From: Spirosoma luteum DSM 19990
Lineage (GTDB): Bacteria; Bacteroidota; Bacteroidia; Cytophagales; Spirosomataceae
Length of the DNA: 64,000 nucleotides
Assembly: GCF_000374065.1 (NCBI RefSeq)
Contig: NZ_KB893313.1
Span: forward strand, 130,426 to 194,425
Direction: 5' to 3'
Shown piece by piece: positions 36,044-44,675 of this stretch (position 1 is its first letter; each line of letters opens with the position of its first letter). Under the pieces are notes generated by a model, which was not told the origin of the DNA, made no database searches, and saw nothing but the letters and a program-made list of their open reading frames with translations. Position numbers and translations under genes: made by a program.

Positions 36044-36835
36044 TTATATACTGTTCAGTTGGCGCAGAATATCTTTCGTGATGGTTTTGCGGCAGGCTGC
36101 AAAGGCTGGATTGGGAGTCTTTCGATTCTTGATGAGCTGGGTTGCAAAAAAACAGGGCTTTCCCTGCTTCTCAACGTAACCAATCCACCAGCCGGTATCA
36201 ACGCCCCCGTCCCGTGTCCAACCCGTTTTAGCGCGAATGACATAATTATCAGTCCTTTCTGTAACCATCAATCGTTTGACAATGGCCATGTTTCGACTAG
36301 AAAAAGGCAGCTTCCCGGCATACAGAGCTTTCAAAAAGGCAACCTGGTTCCTGGGAGAAATAGCAAATGGACCAAAATTCCAGAAATCAACCCCCTTTTC
36401 GGAAAGATTCCCGTTCCCGTACTGGCACTGCGTTAGGTAGTTTCGATAGCGGTCACGCCCGATTTTCTTCGCCAACTCGATATATACCCACCCTGCGGAC
36501 TGCTCGAAGGCTTCTTTGATATTCATGTCGTGGTAAATCTCCGGACGGTACCCGTACAATACCGTATCAGCCTCACCTACCCACTTGACAAGGTCGTTTT
36601 CGTCCTGAATCACTCCGGTTTCCAGCGCAATTAACGAGTTAATAATTTTGAATGTCGATGCCGGAAGCGTCGCTCTCTGACTATCGGCTGAGTCACTGAA
36701 CAGCCACGTCTTCTGTCCGTAATTGTAACTAGTTATACTACCGTTGATTTGACATTCCTGAAATGGTTTCTGCCAGTCTATCTGACCGAAAACGGTGAGT
36801 GGAGCGAGGAAAATAATGACCAAAAGTCGTTTCAT
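36044..36835 (-). CDS. Class D (OXA-type) beta-lactamase
   Basis: A periplasmic serine beta-lactamase of 263 residues, signal peptide about 1-18 (LAPLTVFGQ). Class D motifs: S60-T-F-K63 (nucleophile and carboxylated lysine), S113-A-G115 at the S-x-V position, Y139-G-N141 and K203-T-G205, then GWWIGYVE. All but one match the family. The usual Val of S-x-V, which packs on the carboxylated lysine, is Gly here, so hydrolytic activity may be altered. No regulator or integron is adjacent, so it looks like a resident chromosomal gene. A penicillin-binding or sensor role (BlaR-like domain) is less likely, since no membrane sensor part exists. Confidence 0.88.
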   Translation of the reverse strand: MKRLLVIIFLAPLTVFGQIDWQKPFQECQINGSITSYNYGQKTWLFSDSADSQRATLPASTFKIINSLIALETGVIQDENDLVKWVGEADTVLYGYRPEIYHDMNIKEAFEQSAGWVYIELAKKIGRDRYRNYLTQCQYGNGNLSEKGVDFWNFGPFAISPRNQVAFLKALYAGKLPFSSRNMAIVKRLMVTERTDNYVIRAKTGWTRDGGVDTGWWIGYVEKQGKPCFFATQLIKNRKTPNPAFAACRKTITKDILRQLNSI

Positions 36836-36867
36836 GACAGTAATTACATTCGTTCACACCGTACCCG

Positions 36868-38204
36868 CTACACCGCATCTGACAAGCTGGTGAAGGTAAA
36901 TTCCCGGATTTTCATCGGTGGAATCAGGTAATTCTGATCGGATTCGGTGCTGACCACGCGCTCCGGTTTGCCCAGCGCTTCGAGGTTGTTGAGCATGATG
37001 ACCGGGCTCTCGTTGAACCGGAAGTTTTTTACCGGGTGCTTTATTTTACCGTTTTCAATGAAGAATGTCCCGTCGCGGGTGAGGCCGGTGAGCAGAATCG
37101 TTTGCGGGTCTACTTCCCGGATGTACCACAGTTTGGTAACCAGAATACCCCGCTGCGTGCTTTTAATCATGTCTTCCAGCGACTGTGTGCCACCCGCCAT
37201 AATCACATTGTTGGGAGTGGGAACGGCTTTTTTTCCCTGCTTCTGCGCCCAGAAGCGCGAATAGGCCAGGTTCTTAACCACACCTTTCTCAATCCACATC
37301 GTTTTTTCCTGCGGTCGTCCATCCCCCGACCAGGGCGATGCGGGTAGCTCAGCATGGGTCGGGTCGGAATAAATTGTAACGCGCTCATCCACAATTTTGT
37401 CGCCCAGCCGGGACTTCCCCCCGTTTTGCTGAAGTACGACCGTCCTTCGTCGGCGGAGCGGGCATCCATGTTGAAGAAGATGTTTTCGAGCAGGACGGCA
37501 GCCGCCGTTGGTTCCAGAATGACCGTGTATTTACCCGGCTCGATGGCCCGCGCCTGGGCTGACCCCTGGGCTTTCAGCAACGCAATCCGGGTAGCCGCTG
37601 CGGTGTCCAGTTTCGTAAAATCGTTATAGCCCCGTGCTACATAGCCCGAGCCTTTGCCATCGTCGGTACGTACCGTGAGAGAGAAGTTGACATTGGTGCT
37701 GGGGTAGTAAGCGAATAACCCCTTGGAATTCATCATGGCCTCGTAGCCGTTTCTGTCGTCCATAAACCCGGCGCCGATGAGGTTGGCATCGCGGGTTAAT
37801 TTCAAACTTTTTGCCACCGCATCGGCGCGTTTATCGGGCGTCAGGCTGGCAATGCTGTCGAAAAAGCCACTGGCTTTCAGGTACTGCTGCGGGGCCAGAA
37901 CGCCCATGTATTCGGAATTTTCGGGGGCTAGCTGCGCTAACTCTTCCGAACGACGTACTACTTTCTCAAGCGAGGCATCGTCAAATTCAGTAATGGTAGC
38001 GGTGCCCACTTTCTTACCAAAGGCCGACTGCACGCCAAGAAGCTGGTTGGCCAGCGCACCACTGGTACTAACTTCATTACGGGCATAGCGGATATTACCA
38101 CGCTCGGCCCCCGACAGATTAACCTCGCACGAATCGGCTTTCGAGTAACTGAGAACTTTGGTGAGCAGGGCTTTGGCTTCTGCTTCGGTGAGTATGATGG
38201 CCAT
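36868..38204 (-). pseudogene. TldE/PmbA-like protein, third tandem copy, frameshifted
   Basis: Partner subunit of the TldD-type peptidase, reconstructable to about 445 residues. The N-terminal part (MAIILTEAEAKALL from 38204) runs in one frame to YFSKTGG; the remainder (DERVTIYSDPTHAEL to FTFTSLSDAV) is in the next frame. The break lies at a run of six C (37417-37422). Adding one base restores TGGKSRLGDK, colinear with GGGTRLGEK in the two intact copies. So this is either a genuine one-base loss or a homopolymer sequencing error. Located last in the three-pair array. Confidence 0.85.
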
Positions 38205-38226
38205 GGGTGTAGGGGTTCTGGTATTC

Positions 38227-38293
38227 GGTTTTTGGTTTGCGGTTGACTGACGTATCAACAACTCTCGCGTCAGCCAACCGTAAACCATAAACC
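38227..38293. repeat. Intercistronic inverted repeat D (TldD3-TldE3 gap)
   Basis: 26-base arms (38227-38252 and 38268-38293) match at 23 positions, with a 15-base loop. Arms use GGTTTATGGTTTACGG-like words; the tip has CGCGTCAGC (8 of 9 to the family core). Fills the gap up to 4 bases from the TldD stop. Confidence 0.85.
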
Positions 38294-38297
38294 AAGA

Positions 38298-39938
38298 TTA
38301 TATTTTCCTCGCAGTATTGATAACATTGACGCCATTGAACCGGGTAGTTGAACTACCGTGCGACACGGCACTCGATTGTGGGGGTTGTCCCTTGCCATCG
38401 AAGAATGAGCCACCCAGCCGGTAATCCGACGCATCGCATACCTGTACGCACGAATTCCAGAACTCCTGCGTGTTCGACTGGTAGGCAACATCTTTCAGCA
38501 TGCCCACAATCTGGCCGTCTTTGATTTCGTAGAACAACTGACCACCAAACTGGAAATTATACCGTTGCTGGTCGATGGAGAACGAGCCATCCCCGATGAT
38601 GTAAATTCCCTTCTTCACATCCTTAATCATGTTGGCCACCGACAACGGCGTTTTACCCGCTTCCAGCGATACGTTGGCCATGCGCTGAAACTGAACCGAA
38701 CTCCAGCTATCGGCGTAGCAGCAACCCTGCGAATGGTCTTCGTTGATGATATGCGCCTGGTCGCGGATGGCTTGATAGTTCACCAGTGTACCATTCCGCA
38801 CCAAATCCCATTTCTGAGTTTTTACCCCTTCATCATCATACCCCACGGCACCCAGTGAACCCACCTGCGTTTTATCGGCAATGAGGTTCACCTGCTTGCT
38901 GCCGTAGTTAAAGTCTTTGGATTTCCATTTGTCCAGCGTGGCGAAACTGGTACCCGCAAAGTTAGCCTCGTAGCCCAGTACGCGGTCCAGTTCCAGCGGG
39001 TGGCCAACCGATTCGTGGATGGTGAGCCACAGGTGAGAAGGGTCAAGCACGAGGTCATACTTGCCCGCTTCCACCGATTTGGCCTTGTGCTTGGCGCGGG
39101 CCTGTTTAGCGGCTGCGGTAACGTCTTCCAGCATATCGTAGCCTTTGTTGTAACGGGTGGTGATGCCCGTTACTTTATCGGCGGGATTGCTTTGCAGGTA
39201 CTCGTAGCCCATTCCCATCGGCGCGCTCAGGGCATTGCGGGTTTCAAACTTGCCGGTTTTAGGATCGATAGCCGTAACGTCGAAAATGGGCCAGATCCGA
39301 TGAATATCCTGATCGGCGTAGGTGCCATCGGTCGAGGCAAAGTACTTTTGCTCATTCACCATGAACAGCACCGAGTTAACGAAATTAGCCCCGTTTTTCA
39401 GGGCGGCATCATTCACACCCAGTAACAGATCCACCTTCTCTTTGATGGGTACCTCAAACGCGTTACGCTTGATGGGAGCTTTCCAGCTTACCTCGCCAAA
39501 CCCTTTCTGCGGAGCCAGCTGCACGGGCTCTTTCATCAGTTTGGCATTCGCTCTGGCAATGGCTACCGCCGTTTCGGCCGCTTTGGCGGTTTCGGCTTCA
39601 CTTTTGGCATCGACCACGGCCGCAAAACCCCAGCAGCCGTCGGCAATCACCCGAACACCCACGCCATAGGATTCCGTATTGACAATGTTCTGCACTTTGT
39701 CTTCCCGAGTGATAACATACTGGTTGAGATAGCGCCCGATGCGCACATCGGTATAGGTAGCTCCTTTGCTTTTAGCCGCGTTCATGGCCGCATCGGCCAG
39801 CCGTTTCTTGATGGCTACGTCGAGGCCGGGTTCCAGCAGTTGCTCCGGGCTAACGGTCCGGGAAAAGGCGGGTAGGCTGGGCAGGACGATTCCCGCCGTT
39901 CCAAGGCCCATGAGTTGATTGAAAACGCGACGATTCAA
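38298..39938 (-). CDS. TldD-family metalloprotease-like protein, third tandem copy
   Basis: 546 residues. The N-terminus has RR and a hydrophobic stretch (MNRRVFNQLMGLGTAGIV), a Tat-like signal suggesting export. The central domain carries the zinc motif H308-E309-x3-H313 in LTIHESVGHPLELD. The C-terminal barrel has DGKGQPPQ near 514 where TldD relatives usually have CGKGQ, so the third zinc ligand may be Asp rather than Cys. TldD-TldE pairs degrade unfolded peptides (microcin B17 maturation, CcdA turnover in E. coli). Start codon TTG (39936-39938), the same as in copy 2. Its TldE partner downstream is frameshifted. Confidence 0.88.
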   Translation of the reverse strand: MNRRVFNQLMGLGTAGIVLPSLPAFSRTVSPEQLLEPGLDVAIKKRLADAAMNAAKSKGATYTDVRIGRYLNQYVITREDKVQNIVNTESYGVGVRVIADGCWGFAAVVDAKSEAETAKAAETAVAIARANAKLMKEPVQLAPQKGFGEVSWKAPIKRNAFEVPIKEKVDLLLGVNDAALKNGANFVNSVLFMVNEQKYFASTDGTYADQDIHRIWPIFDVTAIDPKTGKFETRNALSAPMGMGYEYLQSNPADKVTGITTRYNKGYDMLEDVTAAAKQARAKHKAKSVEAGKYDLVLDPSHLWLTIHESVGHPLELDRVLGYEANFAGTSFATLDKWKSKDFNYGSKQVNLIADKTQVGSLGAVGYDDEGVKTQKWDLVRNGTLVNYQAIRDQAHIINEDHSQGCCYADSWSSVQFQRMANVSLEAGKTPLSVANMIKDVKKGIYIIGDGSFSIDQQRYNFQFGGQLFYEIKDGQIVGMLKDVAYQSNTQEFWNSCVQVCDASDYRLGGSFFDGKGQPPQSSAVSHGSSTTRFNGVNVINTARKI

Positions 39939-39981
39939 GATAGTTTGAGGTTTATAGTTTGATTACGGTTTATGGTTTGAA

Positions 39982-40058
39982 GTTTGTGATTTATGGTTGG
40001 CTAACGCACGCAATTAGGACGCTAGTCCGCCGGTGCTAGCCAACTGTAAACCATAAAC
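39982..40058. repeat. Intercistronic inverted repeat E (TldE2-TldD3 gap)
   Basis: 22-base arms (39982-40003 and 40037-40058) match at 18 positions around a 33-base loop. Core GCTAACGCA at 40000-40008 (8 of 9). The whole spacer, from the TldD start to the TldE stop, is nearly the same as spacer F, consistent with duplication of a spacer-plus-gene unit. Confidence 0.8.
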
Positions 40059-40075
40059 CAAATACCATAAACTGC

Positions 40076-41428
40076 TTACACCGCGTCGGATAGACTGGTG
40101 AAGGTAAAGTCACGGATTTTCATGGGCGGTATCAGATTACCCCCCGCCCGGACGGGTTTACCCAGCGCTTCGAGGTTATTGAGCATAATAACCGGGCTTT
40201 CGTTGAAGCGGAAATTCTTCACCGGAAATTTAATCTGCCCGTTTTCGATGTAAAACGTTCCGTCCCGGGTCAGGCCGGTGTACAACTGCGTTTGGGGGTC
40301 AACGGCCCGGATATACCATAACCGCGTGACCAGAATTCCTTTTTCGGTGCTCTTGATCAGGTCGGCCAGGGATTGAGTGCCGCCCAGTAAAATAAAACCA
40401 CCGGGTGCCGGAATAGGCTGAACACCTTTCTTATCAGCCCAGTAACGCGAGTAATACATGTTTTTCACGACGCCGTTCTCAATCCAGGTGCGTTTTTCCT
40501 GGGGTAAGCCATCGCCACCACCACCGCCAAAACGGCCGCCCCCTCCACCGCCACCAAAGGGCGATAGGGGCAACTCCTCATTCATGGGGTCGCTGATGAT
40601 GGTCACGCGCTCGTCGAAGAGTTTTTCGCCCAGGCGGGTACCACCCCCCTTTTTACTCAGGAAACTCCGCCCCTCGTCGGCATTCCGGGCGTCCATGCTG
40701 CGCATCATGTTTTGCAGCAATTCAACCGCTGCCGTTGGTTCCAGAATAACGGTGTATTTACCCGGCTCCAGCGCCCGTGCCTTGGCCGAGGCCATGGCTT
40801 TTCCCATGGCTATTTCGGTGGTAGCTTTGGTATTGAGTTTACTGACATCGTTCACATCGGGATTTGCATAGCCGGACCCCAGGCCATCGTCAGTCCGAAC
40901 GGTTATCGAGAAATCGACGCCTGTAGACCGGTTGTACCCAAAATTACCTTTGCTGTTGCCGATGGAGGTGAAGCCCGTAGTGTCTTCCATATACCCGGCC
41001 GCCGTCAGGTTTTTCTGCCGACAGGGGTCAATACTATTAAAGGCTGCGGTGGCCCGGAACTCAGGGTCAATTTTGGCCGTGCTTTCGGCGTACGTTTTGG
41101 TATCCAAGTATTTCTGCTGGCCCAGCATGGGCATGTATTCCGGATTTTCGGGTGCCAGCCGGGCAATTTCTTCGGCCCGCCGAACGGTTTTTTCCAGCGA
41201 TGCATCATCAAATTCGTTGATGGTCGCCGTACCAGACCGTTTGCCATACACCGCCGTTATTGACAGAGCCAGATTATCGGACTCGCCACTGGTCGATACC
41301 GAGTTACGGGCATACCGAATATTACCCGTCCGGTTTCCCGACAGGCTTACGCTCATTTCATCGGCTTTGGAATAAGCCAGTACTTTATCGATTATTTTCT
41401 TCGCTTCTTCTTTCGTTAAAATTGCCAT
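40076..41428 (-). CDS. TldE/PmbA-like protein, second tandem copy
   Basis: 450 residues, intact. N-terminal MAILTKEEAKKIIDKVLAYS, NIRYARNSVSTSGESDNLAL and FDDASLEKTVRRAEEIARLAPENPEY are the TldD/E N-terminal domain; C-terminal RDGTFYIENGQIKFPVKNFR and FTFTSLSDAV are shared word for word with the other copies. There is no HExxxH, as expected for the non-catalytic E subunit. It uniquely carries a glycine-rich insert (SPFGGGGGGGRFGGGGGDG, near residue 290) lacking in copies 1 and 3. No signal peptide is visible although its TldD partner has a Tat-like leader. Confidence 0.88.
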   Translation of the reverse strand: MAILTKEEAKKIIDKVLAYSKADEMSVSLSGNRTGNIRYARNSVSTSGESDNLALSITAVYGKRSGTATINEFDDASLEKTVRRAEEIARLAPENPEYMPMLGQQKYLDTKTYAESTAKIDPEFRATAAFNSIDPCRQKNLTAAGYMEDTTGFTSIGNSKGNFGYNRSTGVDFSITVRTDDGLGSGYANPDVNDVSKLNTKATTEIAMGKAMASAKARALEPGKYTVILEPTAAVELLQNMMRSMDARNADEGRSFLSKKGGGTRLGEKLFDERVTIISDPMNEELPLSPFGGGGGGGRFGGGGGDGLPQEKRTWIENGVVKNMYYSRYWADKKGVQPIPAPGGFILLGGTQSLADLIKSTEKGILVTRLWYIRAVDPQTQLYTGLTRDGTFYIENGQIKFPVKNFRFNESPVIMLNNLEALGKPVRAGGNLIPPMKIRDFTFTSLSDAV

Positions 41429-41475
41429 CTGAATAGTTTGTCGTTAATGGTTTGTTCCGGGCTGCCGGTTCGGTT

Positions 41476-41515
41476 TGTGGTTTGCTGTTCGTAGTTGTCC
41501 GGATAGCAAACCACA
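41476..41515. repeat. Short inverted repeat G (TldD2-TldE2 gap)
   Basis: TGTGGTTTGCT (41476-41486) and AGCAAACCACA (41505-41515), perfect 11 bp, 18-base loop. It occupies the middle of a 102-base gap. It uses the same kind of words as the larger repeats but lacks the GCTGACGCA core. Confidence 0.65.
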
Positions 41516-41530
41516 GATGAAGGACGGGTT

Positions 41531-43171
41531 TTAGATTTTGCGGGCTGTATTGATCACGTTGACACCGTTAAACCGGGCCGTTGCACTACCGTGTGATACG
41601 GCGCTGGATTGTGCCGGCTGTCCTTTCCCGTCGTTGAATGCGCCCCCCAGTCGATAATCGCTCTGGTCACAAACGGCCACGCAGGAGTTCCAGAATTCCC
41701 GGGTGTTGGCCTGATAGGCAACATCTTTCAGCATGCCCACAATCTGGCCGTCTTTGATTTCGTAGAACAGCTGACCGCCAAACTGGAAATTATACCGTTG
41801 CTGGTCGATGGAGAACGAGCCATCCCCGATGATGTAAATTCCCTTCTTCACGTCCTTAATCATATTGGCTACCGACAGTGGGGTTTTACCCGCTTCCAGC
41901 GATACGTTGGCCATACGCTGAAACTGAACCGAACTCCAGTTGTCGGCGTAGCAGCAACCCTGCGATTCGTTCTCTCCGATAATGTGAACCTGATCCCGAA
42001 TGGCCTGGTAGTTGACCAGTGTACCATCGCGCACCAAATCCCACTTCTTGGTTTTAACCCCCTCATCGTCCCAGCCCACGGCGCCCAGCGAATACAGCTG
42101 CGTTTTATCAGCAATGAGGTTTACCTGCTTGCTGCCGTAGTTGAAATCTTTCGACTTCCACTTGTCGAGGGTGGCAAACGAGGTGCCGGCGTAGTTGGCT
42201 TCGTAACCCAGCACGCGGTCCAGTTCCAGCGGGTGACCAACCGATTCGTGGATGGTGAGCCACAGGTGAGAGGGGTCCAGCACCAGGTCATACTTGCCTG
42301 CTTCCACCGACTTGGCCGTCAGTTTCTCTTTGGCCTGTTTGGCGGCTGCGGTAATGTCTTCCAGCATGTCGTACCCTTTATTATAACGGGTTGTAACGCC
42401 GGTTACTTTGTCGGCCGGGTTGACCTGCAAATAGTCATAGCCCATCCCCATCGGCGAACTTAGTGAGTTACGGGTAGAGAACTTTCCACTCTGTGGGTCA
42501 ACGGCGGTTACGGTGAAGTTTGGCCCAATCCGGTGAATATCCTGGTCGGCATAGGTGCCATCGGTCGAGGCAAAGTACTTCTGCTCGTTAATCTGGAACA
42601 GTACATTGTTGACGAAGTTAGCCCCGTTCTGCATGGCGGCCGCGTTAGCCGACAGTAGTAAATCGACCTTTTCCTTAATGGGTACTTCAAACGCGTTACG
42701 CTTGATGGGGGCTTTCCAGCTCACGTCGCCAAACCCTTTTTGCGGAGCCAGCTGCACCGGTTCAGTCAGCAAACGGGCATTGGCTTTGGCAATGGTCACC
42801 GCGGTTTTAGCGGCCTGCGCCACAACGGCTTCATTCCGGGCATCGCCCACGGAGGCAAAACCCCAGCAGCCATCGGCAATGACCCGTACGCCCACCCCGA
42901 AGGATTCCGCGTTAATGATACCCTGCACTTTGTTTTCGCGGGTGAGCACAAACTGGTTGAGGTAACGGCCAATACGCACATCGGCGTAGGTAGCTCCCAT
43001 GGATTTGGCTGCGTTGAGGGCGGCATCGGCCAGGCGTTTCTTCACGGCCACATCCAAACCGGGTTCCAGCAGGGCTTCGGCCGAGACAGAGCGGGAAAAA
43101 GCAGGCAGAGCGGGCATCATAATACCGGCAGCTCCCATGCCCAATAGTTGATTAAAATCGCGACGATTCAA
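41531..43171 (-). CDS. TldD-family metalloprotease-like protein, second tandem copy
   Basis: 546 residues, very close to copy 3. Tat-like leader MNRRDFNQLLGMGAAGIM, zinc motif HESVGH near 308-313, YADNWSSVQFQRMANVSLEA near 410, and a C-terminal NDGKGQPAQ with Asp at the usual Cys position. Start TTG (43169-43171). Its partner TldE2 is intact downstream, so this pair should form a working complex if the altered ligand set supports zinc. Confidence 0.9.
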   Translation of the reverse strand: MNRRDFNQLLGMGAAGIMMPALPAFSRSVSAEALLEPGLDVAVKKRLADAALNAAKSMGATYADVRIGRYLNQFVLTRENKVQGIINAESFGVGVRVIADGCWGFASVGDARNEAVVAQAAKTAVTIAKANARLLTEPVQLAPQKGFGDVSWKAPIKRNAFEVPIKEKVDLLLSANAAAMQNGANFVNNVLFQINEQKYFASTDGTYADQDIHRIGPNFTVTAVDPQSGKFSTRNSLSSPMGMGYDYLQVNPADKVTGVTTRYNKGYDMLEDITAAAKQAKEKLTAKSVEAGKYDLVLDPSHLWLTIHESVGHPLELDRVLGYEANYAGTSFATLDKWKSKDFNYGSKQVNLIADKTQLYSLGAVGWDDEGVKTKKWDLVRDGTLVNYQAIRDQVHIIGENESQGCCYADNWSSVQFQRMANVSLEAGKTPLSVANMIKDVKKGIYIIGDGSFSIDQQRYNFQFGGQLFYEIKDGQIVGMLKDVAYQANTREFWNSCVAVCDQSDYRLGGAFNDGKGQPAQSSAVSHGSATARFNGVNVINTARKI

Positions 43172-43214
43172 GATAGTTTGAGGTTTATAGTTTGATTACG
43201 GTTTATGGTTTAAA

Positions 43215-43293
43215 GTTTGTGGTTTACGGTTGGCTGACGCAAGCAATTAGGACGCTATTCGCTGGTGCGGTTAGCCAACCGTAAACCATAAAC
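43215..43293. repeat. Intercistronic inverted repeat F (TldE1-TldD2 gap)
   Basis: 23-base arms (43215-43237 and 43271-43293) match at 21 positions, 33-base loop. Exact core GCTGACGCA at 43233-43241. Near-duplicate of repeat E. Confidence 0.85.
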
Positions 43294-43310
43294 CAAATAC
43301 CATAAACTGC

Positions 43311-44636
43311 TTACACTGCGTCTGATAAACTGGTAAAGGTAAAATCTCTGATTTTTAGGGGTGGCACCAGGTTACCCCCAATGCGAACGGGTTTGCCCAT
43401 TGCTTCGAGGTTGTTGAGCATGATGACCGGACTTTCGTTGAAGCGGAAATTCTTCACCGGAAATTTAATCTGCCCGTTTTCGATGTAGAACGTTCCGTCC
43501 CGGGTGAGGCCGGTGTAGAGCAGCGTTTGGGGGTCAACGGGGCGAATGTACCATAACCGCGTGACCAGAATTCCCTTCTCGGTCCCCTTTATCATCTCGG
43601 CCAGCGACTGGGTGCCCCCTTCCATAATAAAATTGCCACCCGGCGGAACCGCCTTTACGCCCTTCTTCTCGGCCCAGTAGCGGGAGTAGGGCATGTTTTT
43701 AACCACGCCCTTTTCTATCCAGGTTATTTTTTCCTGCGGCCGACCGTCCCCACTAAAGGCTCCGTTGGGTACTTCGGGGTTGGTAGGGTCCGAGTATATC
43801 GTTACACGTTCATCGAAGAGTTTTTCGCCCAGCCGCGTTCCTCCGCCTTTCTTGCTCAAAAACGAGCGGCCTTCGTCGGCACTCCGCGCATCCATCGACC
43901 GAATCAGGGCCACCATCAGCGACGCGTCCACATTCGAGACCAGGGCGGCCGGTTCCAGAATAACGGTGTACTTGCCCGGCTCCAGCGCCCGGGCACTGGC
44001 CGAGGCCTGCGCTTTGCCCATCGCCACTTCGGTCACGGCTTTCGTACTAAGTTTCGACACGTCGGTTACGTCACTGGTACCATAACCCGAACCCAGACCA
44101 TCGGCAGTGCGGACAGTAACGGAGAATTCAACCGATGTTTCCCGGTTGTAGGCCGATAACCCTTTGGTGTTGCCAATGGCGTTGAACCGGGCGTTATCTT
44201 CCATATACCCGGCTGCTACCAGATTCTTTTTGCGGCAGGGGTCGAGACTGTCGAAAGTAGCCTGTGACCGGTAGTTCGGGTCCATCTTGGCGGTACTTTC
44301 GGCGTAAGGATCGGTGTTCAGGTAGGTCTGCGGCCCCAGCATGGGCATATACTCCGGGTTTTCGGGGGCCAGCCGGGCAATTTCTTCGGCCCGCCGAACG
44401 GTTTTTTCCAGCGACGCGTCATCAAACTCGTTGATGGTCGCCGTACCGGCACGCTTGCCGAAAACGGACGTTACACTCAAGGATTGGTTAACACTCTCCC
44501 CACTGGTCGAGACGGCGTTGCGGGCGTAACGGATGTTGCCCGTTCGGCCGCCCGACAGATTGACGCTCATCTCATCGGATTTCGAGTAGGAGAGCACCTT
44601 ATCAATGATTGTTTTTGCTTCTTCTTTAGTAAGCAT
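43311..44636 (-). CDS. TldE/PmbA-like protein, first tandem copy
   Basis: 441 residues, intact. Same architecture as copy 2 (LTKEEAKTIIDKVLSYSKSD at the start, FTFTSLSDAV at the end) without the glycine-rich insert. Contains SKKGGGTRLGEKLFDERVTI, used here to locate the frameshift in copy 3. Starts with ATG and lies 39 bases after TldD1, the shortest spacer in the array and one without a large inverted repeat. Confidence 0.9.
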   Translation of the reverse strand: MLTKEEAKTIIDKVLSYSKSDEMSVNLSGGRTGNIRYARNAVSTSGESVNQSLSVTSVFGKRAGTATINEFDDASLEKTVRRAEEIARLAPENPEYMPMLGPQTYLNTDPYAESTAKMDPNYRSQATFDSLDPCRKKNLVAAGYMEDNARFNAIGNTKGLSAYNRETSVEFSVTVRTADGLGSGYGTSDVTDVSKLSTKAVTEVAMGKAQASASARALEPGKYTVILEPAALVSNVDASLMVALIRSMDARSADEGRSFLSKKGGGTRLGEKLFDERVTIYSDPTNPEVPNGAFSGDGRPQEKITWIEKGVVKNMPYSRYWAEKKGVKAVPPGGNFIMEGGTQSLAEMIKGTEKGILVTRLWYIRPVDPQTLLYTGLTRDGTFYIENGQIKFPVKNFRFNESPVIMLNNLEAMGKPVRIGGNLVPPLKIRDFTFTSLSDAV

Positions 44637-44675
44637 ATCGTTTGTGTCTTCCGTAAACGGAGAACCGTAAACCGT

